From contig CAYXED010000009.1 of assembly GCA_964463965.1 (NCBI GenBank), positions 1-64,000 of the forward strand: 64,000 nt of DNA, in the 5' to 3' direction. This document shows positions 1 through 8,921 of this stretch, one piece after another. Positions within the stretch are counted from its first letter, which is position 1, and each line of letters begins with the position of its first letter. The notes under the pieces were generated by a model that was given only the letters and a program-made list of their open reading frames with translations, searched no databases and was not told the origin of the DNA. The stretch comes from UBA2166 sp964463965. GTDB taxonomy: Bacteria > Nitrospirota > Nitrospiria > Nitrospirales > UBA2166. A program made the translations under genes and the position numbers.

Positions 1-2
1 AT

Positions 3-203
3 AGTAAATCAACAAAAAAAGCTGAATCAATAAACCGGATATCCAAGAAAGATGAGGTGGAACAAACACGCCTTCGCAAACGGTGGTTGGATTGGGTTGG
101 TAAATATGCCGACAAAGTTGGTGCGATGGACGATTTCTCAAATGAAGATAAGAAGGAGTATAAGGATGGTAGATATCTTCATAGGATTCCTCCTAATGGG
201 TAA
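3..203 (+). CDS. C-terminal end of a possible site-specific recombinase (5' end outside window)
   Basis: An open frame enters from the left edge and stops at 201-203. It encodes about 66 residues, Lys/Glu-rich at first, then a helical stretch with RKRWLDWVGKY, DDFSNEDKKEY and a final HRIPPNG. The WLDWV...KY...DDFS.EDKKEY pattern resembles, from memory, the helical C-terminal part of large resolvase-type recombinases, but no catalytic domain is in view. The protein ends soon after KKEY, where such recombinases usually continue, so it may be a truncated remnant. The assignment is weak; it could equally be the end of an unrelated helical protein. Confidence 0.35.
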   Translation, partial: SKSTKKAESINRISKKDEVEQTRLRKRWLDWVGKYADKVGAMDDFSNEDKKEYKDGRYLHRIPPNG

Positions 204-445
204 CGGTCAAGCAGATAGTACTCGCAGGGCTAACTTTTGTAACCTACCTAAAAGGATGGGACAATATATGAGGCGTGGTGCTGAGGGAGTGTCAATGGTT
301 TGATCTAGGAGGTCACGCTGAAAAGTGGGGGCAACTGTGGGGGCAACAGTTAAACGATCAAATACATATACTCTTTAATATGATATAGTTACGCAGACTT
401 TTCGGTAGTCGCCGCCCCACCAATAGCCACTTAGAGAGCTGTAAT
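204..445. other. Intergenic stretch with a short GTGGGGGCAAC direct repeat
   Basis: There is no convincing gene here. The 11-base word GTGGGGGCAAC occurs twice, at 325-335 and 337-347, in the same orientation. AT-rich sequence follows (about 350-390) and could carry the promoter of the barrel gene at 449. A frame open across 52-303 overlaps the recombinase-like frame and has no recognisable content. Confidence 0.4.
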
Positions 446-448
446 GTG

Positions 449-1120
449 ATGCACACTTATCATTCTGCAACGGTGATGTTTCGGGTTTTCCTCACAGGCC
501 TGATCGGTGTGGGAGGATTCGTGCTGATGTCTGGTATGGCGTCTGCCGAAGACACTTCGTTTAAACCCACGGGGCTATATGGAGGTGCAGGGCTAACCTT
601 TGCGTTCGAAAATTTTGATTTAGATGGTGCTGAAAGTGTGGGGTTGGTTATTGATAATAGTCTCGGGGGTAATCTCAAATTAGGGTATCACTATAGTGCC
701 CGGTTTGATCTCGAATTGGACCTGCTCTATATGGATGGTTTTGATCTGTCGCTATCCGACACCGGTGATGTGGGAGGCTTCAACCTTGATGGCCTCGACT
801 TTGGGAGTAATGTGAGTGGGTATGTGGGGTCCCTCAATCTCAAGGGTTATCTGACAGAGCGGTCTGGCAAAGTCAGGGTATTGCAGCTCTATGGGCTTGC
901 CGGGGTTGGGTACGCCGATCTTACCGCTGCCGCGAAGGTGTTTGGGGTGACCTCAGAGTCTTCGGAGCGGGACATGATGCTTCGTGCTGGAGGCGGGGTG
1001 GAGTATCTTTTGACAAGCCGAGTCAATCTTTTTGCCGAGGTCTCCTACTATCTGGGGATCGGCGACCTTGATGAAATTCGTTTTCTCCCTGCGACCGTCG
1101 GCGCCATGTTGCACTTCTAG
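449..1120 (+). CDS. Outer-membrane beta-barrel protein (OmpA-like/OMP_b-brl type), paralogue 1 of 4
   Basis: The product is a 223-aa exported protein. A hydrophobic signal segment ends at MASA-EDT (residues 10-34). Then comes GLYGGAGLTFAF, followed by alternating amphipathic strands, for example GGNLKLGYHYSARFDLELDLLY. The last strands read GGVEYLLTSRVNLFAEVSYY and end in HF, a C-terminal aromatic residue typical of BAM substrates. Three paralogues with the same strand order and ending lie at 42209, 48439 and 49850 on the other strand. The GTG at 446 and the ATG at 476 are alternative starts. The role is probably a small structural or adhesive barrel; no ligand can be inferred. Confidence 0.75.
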   Translation: MHTYHSATVMFRVFLTGLIGVGGFVLMSGMASAEDTSFKPTGLYGGAGLTFAFENFDLDGAESVGLVIDNSLGGNLKLGYHYSARFDLELDLLYMDGFDLSLSDTGDVGGFNLDGLDFGSNVSGYVGSLNLKGYLTERSGKVRVLQLYGLAGVGYADLTAAAKVFGVTSESSERDMMLRAGGGVEYLLTSRVNLFAEVSYYLGIGDLDEIRFLPATVGAMLHF

Positions 1121-1153
1121 TTGAATGCCTGTGATTGAGGAGTGGAGAGTGTC

Positions 1154-2302
1154 CTATTCTGACGCATTGTATGCCGCAATCATCTCTGGGATAGTTGCCC
1201 ACTTGACGGTGCCGGTGGCAATCAATGCCTGGACCCTTTCAAAAAAGTACTCCATCAGTTCGATCTCAGGACTCTGCCCCATGCTCCATACGAGGTAGTA
1301 GGTATGTACGGTGTTAGGGCTGCGTGCGACGATGGCTGCTTGGAGATCTCGAATGAAAGCATCGACATCATCGCGTGCTGCTGTGCATCGGGTGTGAGAT
1401 TCATCGGGGTTGGCTTCTGCTTCAGCAAAACATGGTAACGCGCCCGATGTAGGGATCATGATGACCTCGCCTGTGGGATCGTGTTCCGTCCAATTCAAGC
1501 CGTCTTTCATTCGCCATGGCACGATGCGATCTTCTATCCCTTCTGGCCACACTTGATGACATGCTCCTGCGTTCTCGCAATCTTTGTAGGGATCAGGACG
1601 TTGAGTACGCGGGAGTGAGGATAAGCAGTAGGCCACATTTCCCGTGACTGCGTGATAGCCCGCTTCTTGAACGGCTTTTACCCAGTTGAGATGCGAGCAG
1701 ACGCCAGAGACGTGGGATACCTGTACGCTTGTTGCTTCAAGCATTTCACGGAATGTAGTTAAACGGCGCACGAAGACCTCTTGGTTGAACCCGGGCGCCC
1801 GAGGATTTCCACCGAGATCTGCGTGCACGCCGACGGCGTGGTTCTCTGCCTCCAGATCTGTGAGTAGCGTCGAGTTGCGTGCGCGAATCGTACGGACGTA
1901 TTCGTTACGGACTTCAGACGTCATGACGCCACCGCCTGCGTTGAACGATTCGATCATGGCATCGTGCAATTCGAGGTAACGATTGTATACAGTTTCGTTC
2001 TCCCAGTTCCATCCTTCGTGATGGAAGGTCCAGCCTAACATCAGTGTATTATCAACAGGGTTAGGAGTGGAGGGGCTGTTGTTCGCAGGGGCGTTATTGG
2101 TAGAGGGTGTAGTTTCAGGAGCGTTGCTTGCAGGGGCTGTGTTCGTAGGGGCATTATTGGTAGAGGGTGTAGTTTCAGGAGCGTTGCTTGCAGGGGCTGT
2201 GTTTGCCGGGAGCGTATTGATGGCGTCAAGATCCTCGGCTGCGCATCCGATGAGCAGGAGTAAGAGGACAGTCAGTAGTAGGTGCAATTGTGCTCTAGCC
2301 AT
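1154..2302 (-). CDS. Lipoprotein with a polysaccharide deacetylase-like (NodB-fold) domain
   Basis: This is a 382-aa lipoprotein. The signal peptide ends in a lipobox (LLIGC, Cys about residue 20). A low-complexity linker of Asn/Thr/Pro/Ala (about residues 33-85) contains a 20-aa unit duplicated in tandem. The globular part begins with LGWTFHHEGWNW. It includes HAVGVHADLGG, SHVSGVCSHLNWVKAVQEAG and a late YLVWSMGQSP, which recall deacetylases of the glycoside hydrolase/deacetylase beta/alpha-barrel fold. The canonical metal-binding Asp/His triad cannot be assigned by eye, so activity is uncertain. The start is supported by AGGAG upstream of the ATG at 2302. Alternative: another barrel hydrolase of the envelope. 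Confidence 0.55.
   Translation of the reverse strand: MARAQLHLLLTVLLLLLIGCAAEDLDAINTLPANTAPASNAPETTPSTNNAPTNTAPASNAPETTPSTNNAPANNSPSTPNPVDNTLMLGWTFHHEGWNWENETVYNRYLELHDAMIESFNAGGGVMTSEVRNEYVRTIRARNSTLLTDLEAENHAVGVHADLGGNPRAPGFNQEVFVRRLTTFREMLEATSVQVSHVSGVCSHLNWVKAVQEAGYHAVTGNVAYCLSSLPRTQRPDPYKDCENAGACHQVWPEGIEDRIVPWRMKDGLNWTEHDPTGEVIMIPTSGALPCFAEAEANPDESHTRCTAARDDVDAFIRDLQAAIVARSPNTVHTYYLVWSMGQSPEIELMEYFFERVQALIATGTVKWATIPEMIAAYNASE
2086..2205 (-). repeat. Two tandem 60-bp repeats in the linker of the lipoprotein gene
   Basis: Two nearly identical 60-bp units (2086-2145 and 2146-2205) encode a 20-aa Asn/Thr/Pro/Ala unit containing ASNAPETTPSTNNAP. The period is a multiple of three, so copy changes keep the frame and only alter the spacing between the lipid anchor and the catalytic domain. 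Confidence 0.85.
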
Positions 2303-2389
2303 GGAATTCTCCTATCAGAGGCATTATTACTATTCCCTACGATTGATGTAGCATATGATCAAGCCAGTGAAGCCGATGTCGTAGTGTTC

Positions 2390-2874
2390 TTACCGTCGCC
2401 TTGGGAAACGTTTTGCTATGCCATTGGTTGCTTCAAATGCGGTCTTTTCTCCTGGAGACCCATCAGGTTTTAGCTCGGTATAAGTAACTTTAATTTCTTC
2501 AAAATTGAGTGAAAACTCTGCGATGGCGACAGGCGATTTTTGTCCATCGCCCGTTAGTTTATAGGAAGTAATCATTACATTTTTTAAGTTTAGGACTACT
2601 CGTGCAGAACACATCGTTCTGCCAACAATGCCACTCTGCTCTACAGAATGGATTTTGACTGTGGTGAAGGTTCGTTGTTGGATCACGGCCGTAGTGTATG
2701 CATACTCCAGTCCCAGGTTTCGATGGGACTCCACCCGACATGATTCATATAGGTTGATTCCCCTTCAATACCATCGAACTTAATAAATTCGGCTCCAAAT
2801 GTATAGTGTGTGGTTGACAAGCTCAGCACCACTGTCAGCATGAGTAACGTGAAATATTGTGTTGGTATGTACAT
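2390..2874 (-). pseudogene. Exported Hcp-like (T6SS tube family) protein, frameshifted
   Basis: Two overlapping minus-strand frames together make one Hcp-family protein. The upstream frame (start 2874, RBS-like AGGAAG) has a signal peptide ending TFGA-EF, then the Hcp N-terminal pattern FIKFDGIEGEST..NHVGW and IETWDWSM, and stops at 2683. The downstream frame (about 2734-2390) carries the second half: VVLNLKNVMITSYKL, then AEFSLNFEEIKVTYTE. A single frame change near 2690-2735 would join them. A signal peptide is atypical for a true T6SS tube subunit, and no other T6SS gene is in the window, so this is probably an Hcp-fold secreted protein. It may be a real pseudogene or a sequencing indel. 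Confidence 0.65.
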
Positions 2875-2899
2875 GGGTACTTCCTATCCTAGTGTGAGG

Positions 2900-3199
2900 T
2901 CAATGAATTTTGAGTGATTTAACGATATGGGGCTGATCTCCCGTCCCAGGTTTGCTGCCACTTTCTTTCGCTTTGACCTCACGGTCGGCTGCCAGCGCTG
3001 TAAGGAGAATCGATAGACATTGTCGTGGTGTGGCTTTCGAGCTACACGTGTAGTGGTGCCCGTCGGCCAACTTAAATGAGACATGGCCTGAAGATTCTGC
3101 TTTGACCCACGTGACAGTGTAATATTCGCCAGGAGCGGCGAATGTCAGGTGAGGGATACTCAACAGGATGAAGAGTAGAAAACTCAGGATGATATGCAT
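2900..3199 (-). CDS. Small secreted protein of unknown function
   Basis: A 99-aa protein with a clear signal peptide (MHIILSFLLFILL, cleavage near TFA-APG). The mature part is about 78 residues and contains YYTVTWVKAES, a Cys pair in HHYTCSSKATPRQC, and a Lys-rich tail. The start has a strong AAAGGAG site 7 bases upstream of the ATG at 3199. I recognise no family. It sits between the Hcp-like gene and the carboxypeptidase on the same strand and may be co-transcribed with them. Confidence 0.65.
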   Translation of the reverse strand: MHIILSFLLFILLSIPHLTFAAPGEYYTVTWVKAESSGHVSFKLADGHHYTCSSKATPRQCLSILLTALAADREVKAKESGSKPGTGDQPHIVKSLKIH

Positions 3200-3229
3200 G
3201 GTGTGCTCCTTTGTGTGTGATACCTTGGA

Positions 3230-5524
3230 TTAGGGGAGTACGACAATTGCTGGGACCACGTGATGTATGGGAATGCCTGTCATGCTGACGGGTGAGGTCG
3301 AACAGGTATCGTTCACATTGACCTCACTGACAAATCGTATCGTACGCGCATTATTGGTGTGCCACGTGGTGTTGTAGATACTGGACCCACTGCTTTTGGT
3401 ACAACGATAGGGAGTGCTACGTAGGCCGCCAAGTCGTCGAAGTTTTCGGGCTTCTGCCTCACAGGCTTGATCTCCCAAGATGGTCACTTGATTGACCGAC
3501 GGAGTGGTGTGGCTTGACCCTTGATTCACGTATCCCTCTGTCCCTGCGATAATGTCGCAGCGTACTTCATATTCATTGCCGTGGATAAAGTCGATGGGGG
3601 TGGCGAGTGCAAAGGTGTAGGAGTCTCCAGCATTGAGGAGGGGACTCGCGGCCGTTCGCCCTCTAATAGATTCCGTGGCAAGGATGGTGGGGCTGCTACC
3701 AGGATTGGTACGGATGACCGAAATCCTCGCATCCGCATCGTTGACGGGCTGTGTGCCCCAATTCGTAATCGTGCAGCTTGGAGTGATGTTCCCTGTCGGA
3801 CCTCTCAGAATGGTTTCCGGGAGCACATTGGCATCGGTGGCAACATTCCAGGGACCGACTGTGGGGTCCCACCACGTTCGTAGTGGCTGGCAGGTGCCAT
3901 AGGTGTCGGCGATGCGTGTGACAGCAAGATTATTGACCGCACTATGCTGCAGGCTGCTATCGGAGAAGTTGGTGGCACTGGGGAGGGGGTTCTCTGCAAT
4001 CTCTGCAAGGCGTGCATAGGCAGGAAAATCGTCGCGTGTCAGTGAGCCGATATGGCGTTCCGCACGGTAGGTATCCCAGTGCTCGATAGGTTCTCCGTCA
4101 CTACCGTATAGGACTCCAGTGTTACCATCTTCATAGACACGAAGATGTTCCAACAAAAATGAGACTGCTCCGGTGCCAATCCAAGTCCATGCTCCTAAAC
4201 CTCCAGGAGACGGGCCACGACTTCGTCCTTGCCGAGAAAAGTTTCTAGTATCACACGCATAGCTGTCATGGTAGGGCGCATAGTGGCGTGATCCCCCGCG
4301 TTCGAGCTCTGAGAGTTTGGCTAAATTGTATGGGTAGATGCCGTCATCGCGTCCGATGTGCTGGGCAAAATCGGTTAGCCCCCAGTTGACGCTGGTGTTA
4401 TATCCAGTGCCATTCCACGTGTATTGGCTAAAGTGGCCTGTCCATCCCCAGTTATCTCCGGTTTTCCATGCTGTCGCTCCAGGGCGTACGGATGGTGTTC
4501 CATTGGTCCAGACCGCTTGAGTCCTCCGACAGGAGGGGTCTGTTGTGCCTGTGATGCCTGTTCTCCATCCGTGACCATTCATGAGAATGGCGGGTTGGGC
4601 TAAAGTCAGGGTATTTATGATAGCGAGGGTTTCTGATTGTGAAATAGGCCATGGGCCGGTGCGATCACCATTCCCTCGACAGGAAATGCTGCCAGTACCA
4701 GTAGTGGTGTTGAGGCTCCAGGTAACAGGGAGGTCGCGGTTGAGATTGACGGCGTTGGCATTGCATCGCCAGCCACCTTCACCATTCAGGCCAAATCCAT
4801 CGAGATTGACGACCGGGAGCACCCAGAGTTGGCGTTTTTTGAGGAGTTGCCGATATTTTAAGGTGGCTCCAGGATAAAGACGTGTGTTCGGTTTTGTGAG
4901 CACGTGGTCGATCCAGTCAAGTAATGCTCGTGTGGAAGATGATTCGTTACCATGTTGTGATCCAACGAATAGGGCAGAAGAGCGTTCATGTATGGGTGTG
5001 CGCCCGTCAGGACTCGCGAGTCGTAGGGCATAAATAATTTGCCCCTGAACCGTTCGGCCAACAGCAAAACGGGTCACTTCTTCAAAGCGATCCGCATAGT
5101 ATCTGATAATGCGATTGATGCATTGCGGGGTCGGTAAAAAATACGTCCCACTTTCGCTCTCAACAGCGCTGCGCCATTGGTCGTAGCAGTCTGTTTCCGC
5201 GGATGATTCTGTGCCGAATGACAAGCCGACAGGGGCACCTTCCTTGACAGGTTTGGGAAGATGTGTGGGTGGGACAGTCGAGCGTACAGGGTCATCAGCT
5301 TGTATCTCCCGTTCGAGCTTTTCCAATGCATCTGAGGCGCGTTGCCGCACCGCATCATGTTCGTCGGTGATAAGGCGCATGTGGGTAATGTGTGTATTTG
5401 GGGCATTGGATGAAGGGGTGACGTTGCTTTGCGCGAGGACACTGGCACTGATTGCTAGGACAATGGGCAGAATGAGCCCACTGATGATTGGCTGACGTAG
5501 TTTATGGTGGTGTGGGTGCCACAT
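3230..5524 (-). CDS. Secreted M14-family zinc carboxypeptidase
   Basis: This 764-aa exported metallopeptidase has a signal peptide ending near ASVLA-QS. Residues 52-100 form a linker (DEHDAVRQRASDALEKLERE ... PVKEGAPVG) shared with the proteins at 8922 and 11946. The M14 domain follows. The zinc ligands are in QHGNES (H191, E194) and NGHGW (H318), the substrate region is NLDGF...NAVNLNRDLP, and SFLLEH is a candidate for the catalytic Glu region. The C-terminal part (after about residue 550) holds a beta-sandwich resembling CARDB domains (CTITNWGTQPVNDADARI). It probably trims C-terminal residues of extracellular peptides. No obvious ribosome binding site precedes the start. Confidence 0.85.
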   Translation of the reverse strand: MWHPHHHKLRQPIISGLILPIVLAISASVLAQSNVTPSSNAPNTHITHMRLITDEHDAVRQRASDALEKLEREIQADDPVRSTVPPTHLPKPVKEGAPVGLSFGTESSAETDCYDQWRSAVESESGTYFLPTPQCINRIIRYYADRFEEVTRFAVGRTVQGQIIYALRLASPDGRTPIHERSSALFVGSQHGNESSSTRALLDWIDHVLTKPNTRLYPGATLKYRQLLKKRQLWVLPVVNLDGFGLNGEGGWRCNANAVNLNRDLPVTWSLNTTTGTGSISCRGNGDRTGPWPISQSETLAIINTLTLAQPAILMNGHGWRTGITGTTDPSCRRTQAVWTNGTPSVRPGATAWKTGDNWGWTGHFSQYTWNGTGYNTSVNWGLTDFAQHIGRDDGIYPYNLAKLSELERGGSRHYAPYHDSYACDTRNFSRQGRSRGPSPGGLGAWTWIGTGAVSFLLEHLRVYEDGNTGVLYGSDGEPIEHWDTYRAERHIGSLTRDDFPAYARLAEIAENPLPSATNFSDSSLQHSAVNNLAVTRIADTYGTCQPLRTWWDPTVGPWNVATDANVLPETILRGPTGNITPSCTITNWGTQPVNDADARISVIRTNPGSSPTILATESIRGRTAASPLLNAGDSYTFALATPIDFIHGNEYEVRCDIIAGTEGYVNQGSSHTTPSVNQVTILGDQACEAEARKLRRLGGLRSTPYRCTKSSGSSIYNTTWHTNNARTIRFVSEVNVNDTCSTSPVSMTGIPIHHVVPAIVVLP

Positions 5525-5581
5525 CGTGTTTTGTAATTTTGTGGTGCCGTTATGTCGTTAGTCAATCTTGAAAAGGTATGC

Positions 5582-8500
5582 TCACCGTTTCAAATCGAGA
5601 TTTCCCCAATCGTTGTAATCTTTGAGGAGATTGAAGTTGCCATCCGGAGTTCGGTTACCAAAATTGTTGTTAATGTCGGCCTTAAGGTCGCTATCGGTGG
5701 TATCTCCATCAAGGTTCCAGTCAAGAGCGACACGGTCGCGGCGGGCACCTGTTGCCCCTAACCGTGCAGCAAATACTTGGTAGAATGTGTTCAGATCACG
5801 ATCATCTTGCCAGGCTACATAGTAGCGGTTATTGGCATCTATCCCGACGTCAGGATGTTTTTGCTGCCCCGCACTATAAGAATTTACCACGTCGACCGCC
5901 CCACGGGGTGTTCCATTTTCTCGATAGGGACGGGCATGGATTTGATAGAAACCGTTGACGTCATGATCATCCTGCCAGGTTACGACGAAATTAAAATCAT
6001 CATTGGCAGTAACCCGCGGGCGACGTTGTTGTCCGCTAGCCGTGGTGTTGACTGTGAAAACCCCTGATCCGAGTGCAGTCCCGTTACTCGAATATCGCCG
6101 TGCGTGGATTTGACCGAACCCATTGTTATCTGAATCGTCTTCCCACACGACGACAAAGCGGCCATCTGCCGCACTGGCGACATCTGGGCGACGCTGTTGT
6201 CCCATAACCGTGGTATTGATCCTCAGCTCGCTCCCAGATTTGCTGCCTCCGCTTGTAAAGCGTTGTCCATAGATGTTGTAGAAAGCATTGTTATCTGAAT
6301 CGTCTTCCCACACGACCACAAATCGACGATCATCGGCAATTGCTACACGAGGTTTTTTCTGTTGCCCAAATGTCGTTGTGTTGACATGACGCTCTCCCGT
6401 GTGAGGGCTGCCATTGGCATTAAAAGCACGAGCCCAAATCTCATAAAACCCATTACCATCACGATCATCTTCCCAGACGACGACGAAGGCTCCATTTTCT
6501 GCAACGGCAATATCAGGGTTTCGTTGGTTGCCACTTGATGTGGTATTGACATTAATTGTACTTCCTTGGCGGTTTCCTGCGGCCGAGAGTCGTTGGGCGC
6601 GAATTTCGTAAAAGCCATTGTTATCTGAATCATCTTCCCACACGACGACAAAGCGGCCGTTACTAGCGATACCAACCGCGGGATCTTGCTGTTGGCCTGT
6701 TGCTGTCCGATTAACGCGTTTTTCAGTCATGATTGCTTGCCCTGACGCATCGTATGCTCGGGCATGAATGTCATATTTTCCGTTTTTATCCCTGTCATCT
6801 TCCCACACGACGACAAAGCGACCATCGTTGGCTGCCTCAACGTCGACATCGCGTTGCTGGCCATCACTTACCCAATTGACGGTTTGTTCTCCGTTACAAA
6901 TTCCGAGGGATTCTTGCAGTTCGTTTTCATCCAACTTGAGTCGATGTCCTGATGAATAGTTCAAGGTGCCGATGTCGGTTGAAGAGGAGGAGGCATCGCA
7001 GTCGTCGTCAGCACCCCAGAACTGGTATGTATAGTTCATGACGCTCACGTAGTTTGGCTTGCGATTAAGATTTTGATTGCCCCCATGCTTGAGGCTTAAT
7101 GAATGTCCGAGTTCATGCATGAAGGTTCCAGCAAACTTTGTACGGTCGGCGAAACTTGTGGTGTTGAGGTTGTCTCCTAGTGACACAATAAAGTGATCAC
7201 AACATGCTATGCCAGAGGAATTCGTGTTGACACGCTTATCCGCGATAATGCCATAGAAATAGTGTCCGTCTCGGAGGTCCGTGAAATACTCACTTTTGAG
7301 GTTCTCAAAGGTTCGAGGGTAGTCGTGGACCTGTCGATCGCCACTCACTGAGGCGCCTGTATGGTTACGTTGGCGCATATAGAGGGACCAGGTATTGTTC
7401 TTGTCGCGGTCGTCCATATAGACCACGGTATAGGTGCCACTGTCGCTGACGCCAATGGTGGGATTCACTTGCTGGTCAGCTCCAACGGTGTTAATAATTC
7501 GATCCCCTGTGCGTGGTGAGCCATCAAGATTAAATGTACGTGCATAAATTTGGTAGAATCCGTTCTTATCTCGGTCGTCTTCCCAAGTAACGGTAAAACG
7601 TCCCGAGGCATCGATTGCCACTGCAGGGTCACGTTGCTGGCCAGAAGAATCGTCGTTAATGTGAACTTCAGGGCCCTGTGCAGGGTTTCCGGGACTTGTA
7701 AACCGTCTGGCAAAGATTTCGTAATACCCATTACCATCCCGATCATCTTCCCAGGCAATAACAAAATGATTGTTGCGGTTGATGCCGACGGTGGGGTCCC
7801 GCTGCTGTCCCTGACTGACTTCGTTGACGACTATTGTGCCAAATAGTGGTGTGCCATCAACGGGATTGAGTCGTTGGGCATTGATTTCGTAGTAGCCATT
7901 GCCGTCAGCATCATCTTCCCACACGACGATTGCCGCGCCGGTGGGTGTCATGGCAATTTCAATATCTCGTTGCTGGCCTGAGACAACTTGATTGACTCGA
8001 AACTCTCCACCCAAGGGCCCACCCGCAGAATCAAACTTTCGTCCGTAGATATTGTAGTAGCCATTGCCGTCCCGATCGTCTTCCCACACGGCTAGCCAGT
8101 TGCCAGCCTGATCAATGCCAACCGAAGGGCGTTGTTGTTGTCCCGCACTCTCTTCGTTGATGTGAATTTCGCTGGACCATCCCGTGAAGACGCCTCTTAT
8201 ACGCCCATAAATTTCGTAGTAGCCATTGCTGTCCCGATCATCTTCCCAGACGACGACCATCTCGCCGGCGTCATTAATAGCGACGTCTGGGCGACGCTGT
8301 TGCCCGTCTGAGGTAGTATTTACGAGTTCGCCATGTCCAGGGACTACGGTGGATCCGCTATCAAGTGGGATGCCAGTGGCGTCAAAGCGGCGCACATAAA
8401 TTTGGTAGAATCCGTTCTTATCTCGGTCGTCTTGCCAGACGACTGCTGTGATGCCTGAGGCATTGACAGCTACGCGTGGGGCTCTACGATCACCTTCTGC

Positions 8501-8884
8501 CGAAAACTCACTGGAGAAATCGATTTCAGCATAATAGGGGACTATTCCACTTGCATCGATATGAACGTCAATGCCTGTTGTCCCGTTGGGGTTGGTGACT
8601 GGGGCTTTGCCAAAAGCGTCCACCACATCTTGAAATCCATTTGTGGGAATGGTGATGCCGTCCATAATATCGACTTCGATAAAGAGATCTTTGCGATTGG
8701 GATTGGCACCCAAGGTTGGATAGTCAATGCAGTCTCCAGACGAACAAAATCCATATAGTTCATGCACATCGCTGATGCCATCTTTGTCGGTATCGATAAG
8801 AGTATGCATTGCCCATGTGACTGTGGGTATGCAGGATAACGCGATCACAAGTATGAAAGCGTATAGAGGCCTGTTTAATGGCAT
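5582..8884 (-). CDS. Secreted metzincin-like metalloprotease interrupted by two arrays of seven WEDDRD repeats
   Basis: The 1100-aa product starts at 8884 (AGGAG upstream); an upstream in-frame start at 8995 would overlap the neighbouring gene. A signal peptide is followed by a calcium-type DTDKDGISD segment and a first protease segment (DLFIEVDIMDG..., DVHIDASG). Seven repeats of about 55 aa come next (residues 128-519; core VVVWEDDRDGNGYYEIYAR). Then comes the catalytic segment (520-665) with HELGHSLSLKH (H590, E591, H594, H600) and the Met-turn-like SVMNY. Seven more repeats follow (666-1047). The tail has DWNLDGD and DYNDWGNLDL. Each 7-repeat set would suit one seven-bladed propeller; that fold is inferred. 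Substrate unknown. Confidence 0.8.
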   Translation of the reverse strand: MPLNRPLYAFILVIALSCIPTVTWAMHTLIDTDKDGISDVHELYGFCSSGDCIDYPTLGANPNRKDLFIEVDIMDGITIPTNGFQDVVDAFGKAPVTNPNGTTGIDVHIDASGIVPYYAEIDFSSEFSAEGDRRAPRVAVNASGITAVVWQDDRDKNGFYQIYVRRFDATGIPLDSGSTVVPGHGELVNTTSDGQQRRPDVAINDAGEMVVVWEDDRDSNGYYEIYGRIRGVFTGWSSEIHINEESAGQQQRPSVGIDQAGNWLAVWEDDRDGNGYYNIYGRKFDSAGGPLGGEFRVNQVVSGQQRDIEIAMTPTGAAIVVWEDDADGNGYYEINAQRLNPVDGTPLFGTIVVNEVSQGQQRDPTVGINRNNHFVIAWEDDRDGNGYYEIFARRFTSPGNPAQGPEVHINDDSSGQQRDPAVAIDASGRFTVTWEDDRDKNGFYQIYARTFNLDGSPRTGDRIINTVGADQQVNPTIGVSDSGTYTVVYMDDRDKNNTWSLYMRQRNHTGASVSGDRQVHDYPRTFENLKSEYFTDLRDGHYFYGIIADKRVNTNSSGIACCDHFIVSLGDNLNTTSFADRTKFAGTFMHELGHSLSLKHGGNQNLNRKPNYVSVMNYTYQFWGADDDCDASSSSTDIGTLNYSSGHRLKLDENELQESLGICNGEQTVNWVSDGQQRDVDVEAANDGRFVVVWEDDRDKNGKYDIHARAYDASGQAIMTEKRVNRTATGQQQDPAVGIASNGRFVVVWEDDSDNNGFYEIRAQRLSAAGNRQGSTINVNTTSSGNQRNPDIAVAENGAFVVVWEDDRDGNGFYEIWARAFNANGSPHTGERHVNTTTFGQQKKPRVAIADDRRFVVVWEDDSDNNAFYNIYGQRFTSGGSKSGSELRINTTVMGQQRRPDVASAADGRFVVVWEDDSDNNGFGQIHARRYSSNGTALGSGVFTVNTTASGQQRRPRVTANDDFNFVVTWQDDHDVNGFYQIHARPYRENGTPRGAVDVVNSYSAGQQKHPDVGIDANNRYYVAWQDDRDLNTFYQVFAARLGATGARRDRVALDWNLDGDTTDSDLKADINNNFGNRTPDGNFNLLKDYNDWGNLDLKR

Positions 8885-8921
8885 GGGTGTGTGCTCCTTT
8901 GGCATCATTGCTTTGCTGTTA

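Noticed and set aside
2390..2874. Type VI secretion locus
   Set aside because: Only one Hcp-like gene with a signal peptide and a frameshift; no sheath, VgrG or membrane complex genes in the window.
5744..8503. Regular repeats that look like a CRISPR or minisatellite array
   Set aside because: The period is about 160-170 bp, the units diverge, and they encode a continuous protein with WEDDRD repeats; no spacer structure.
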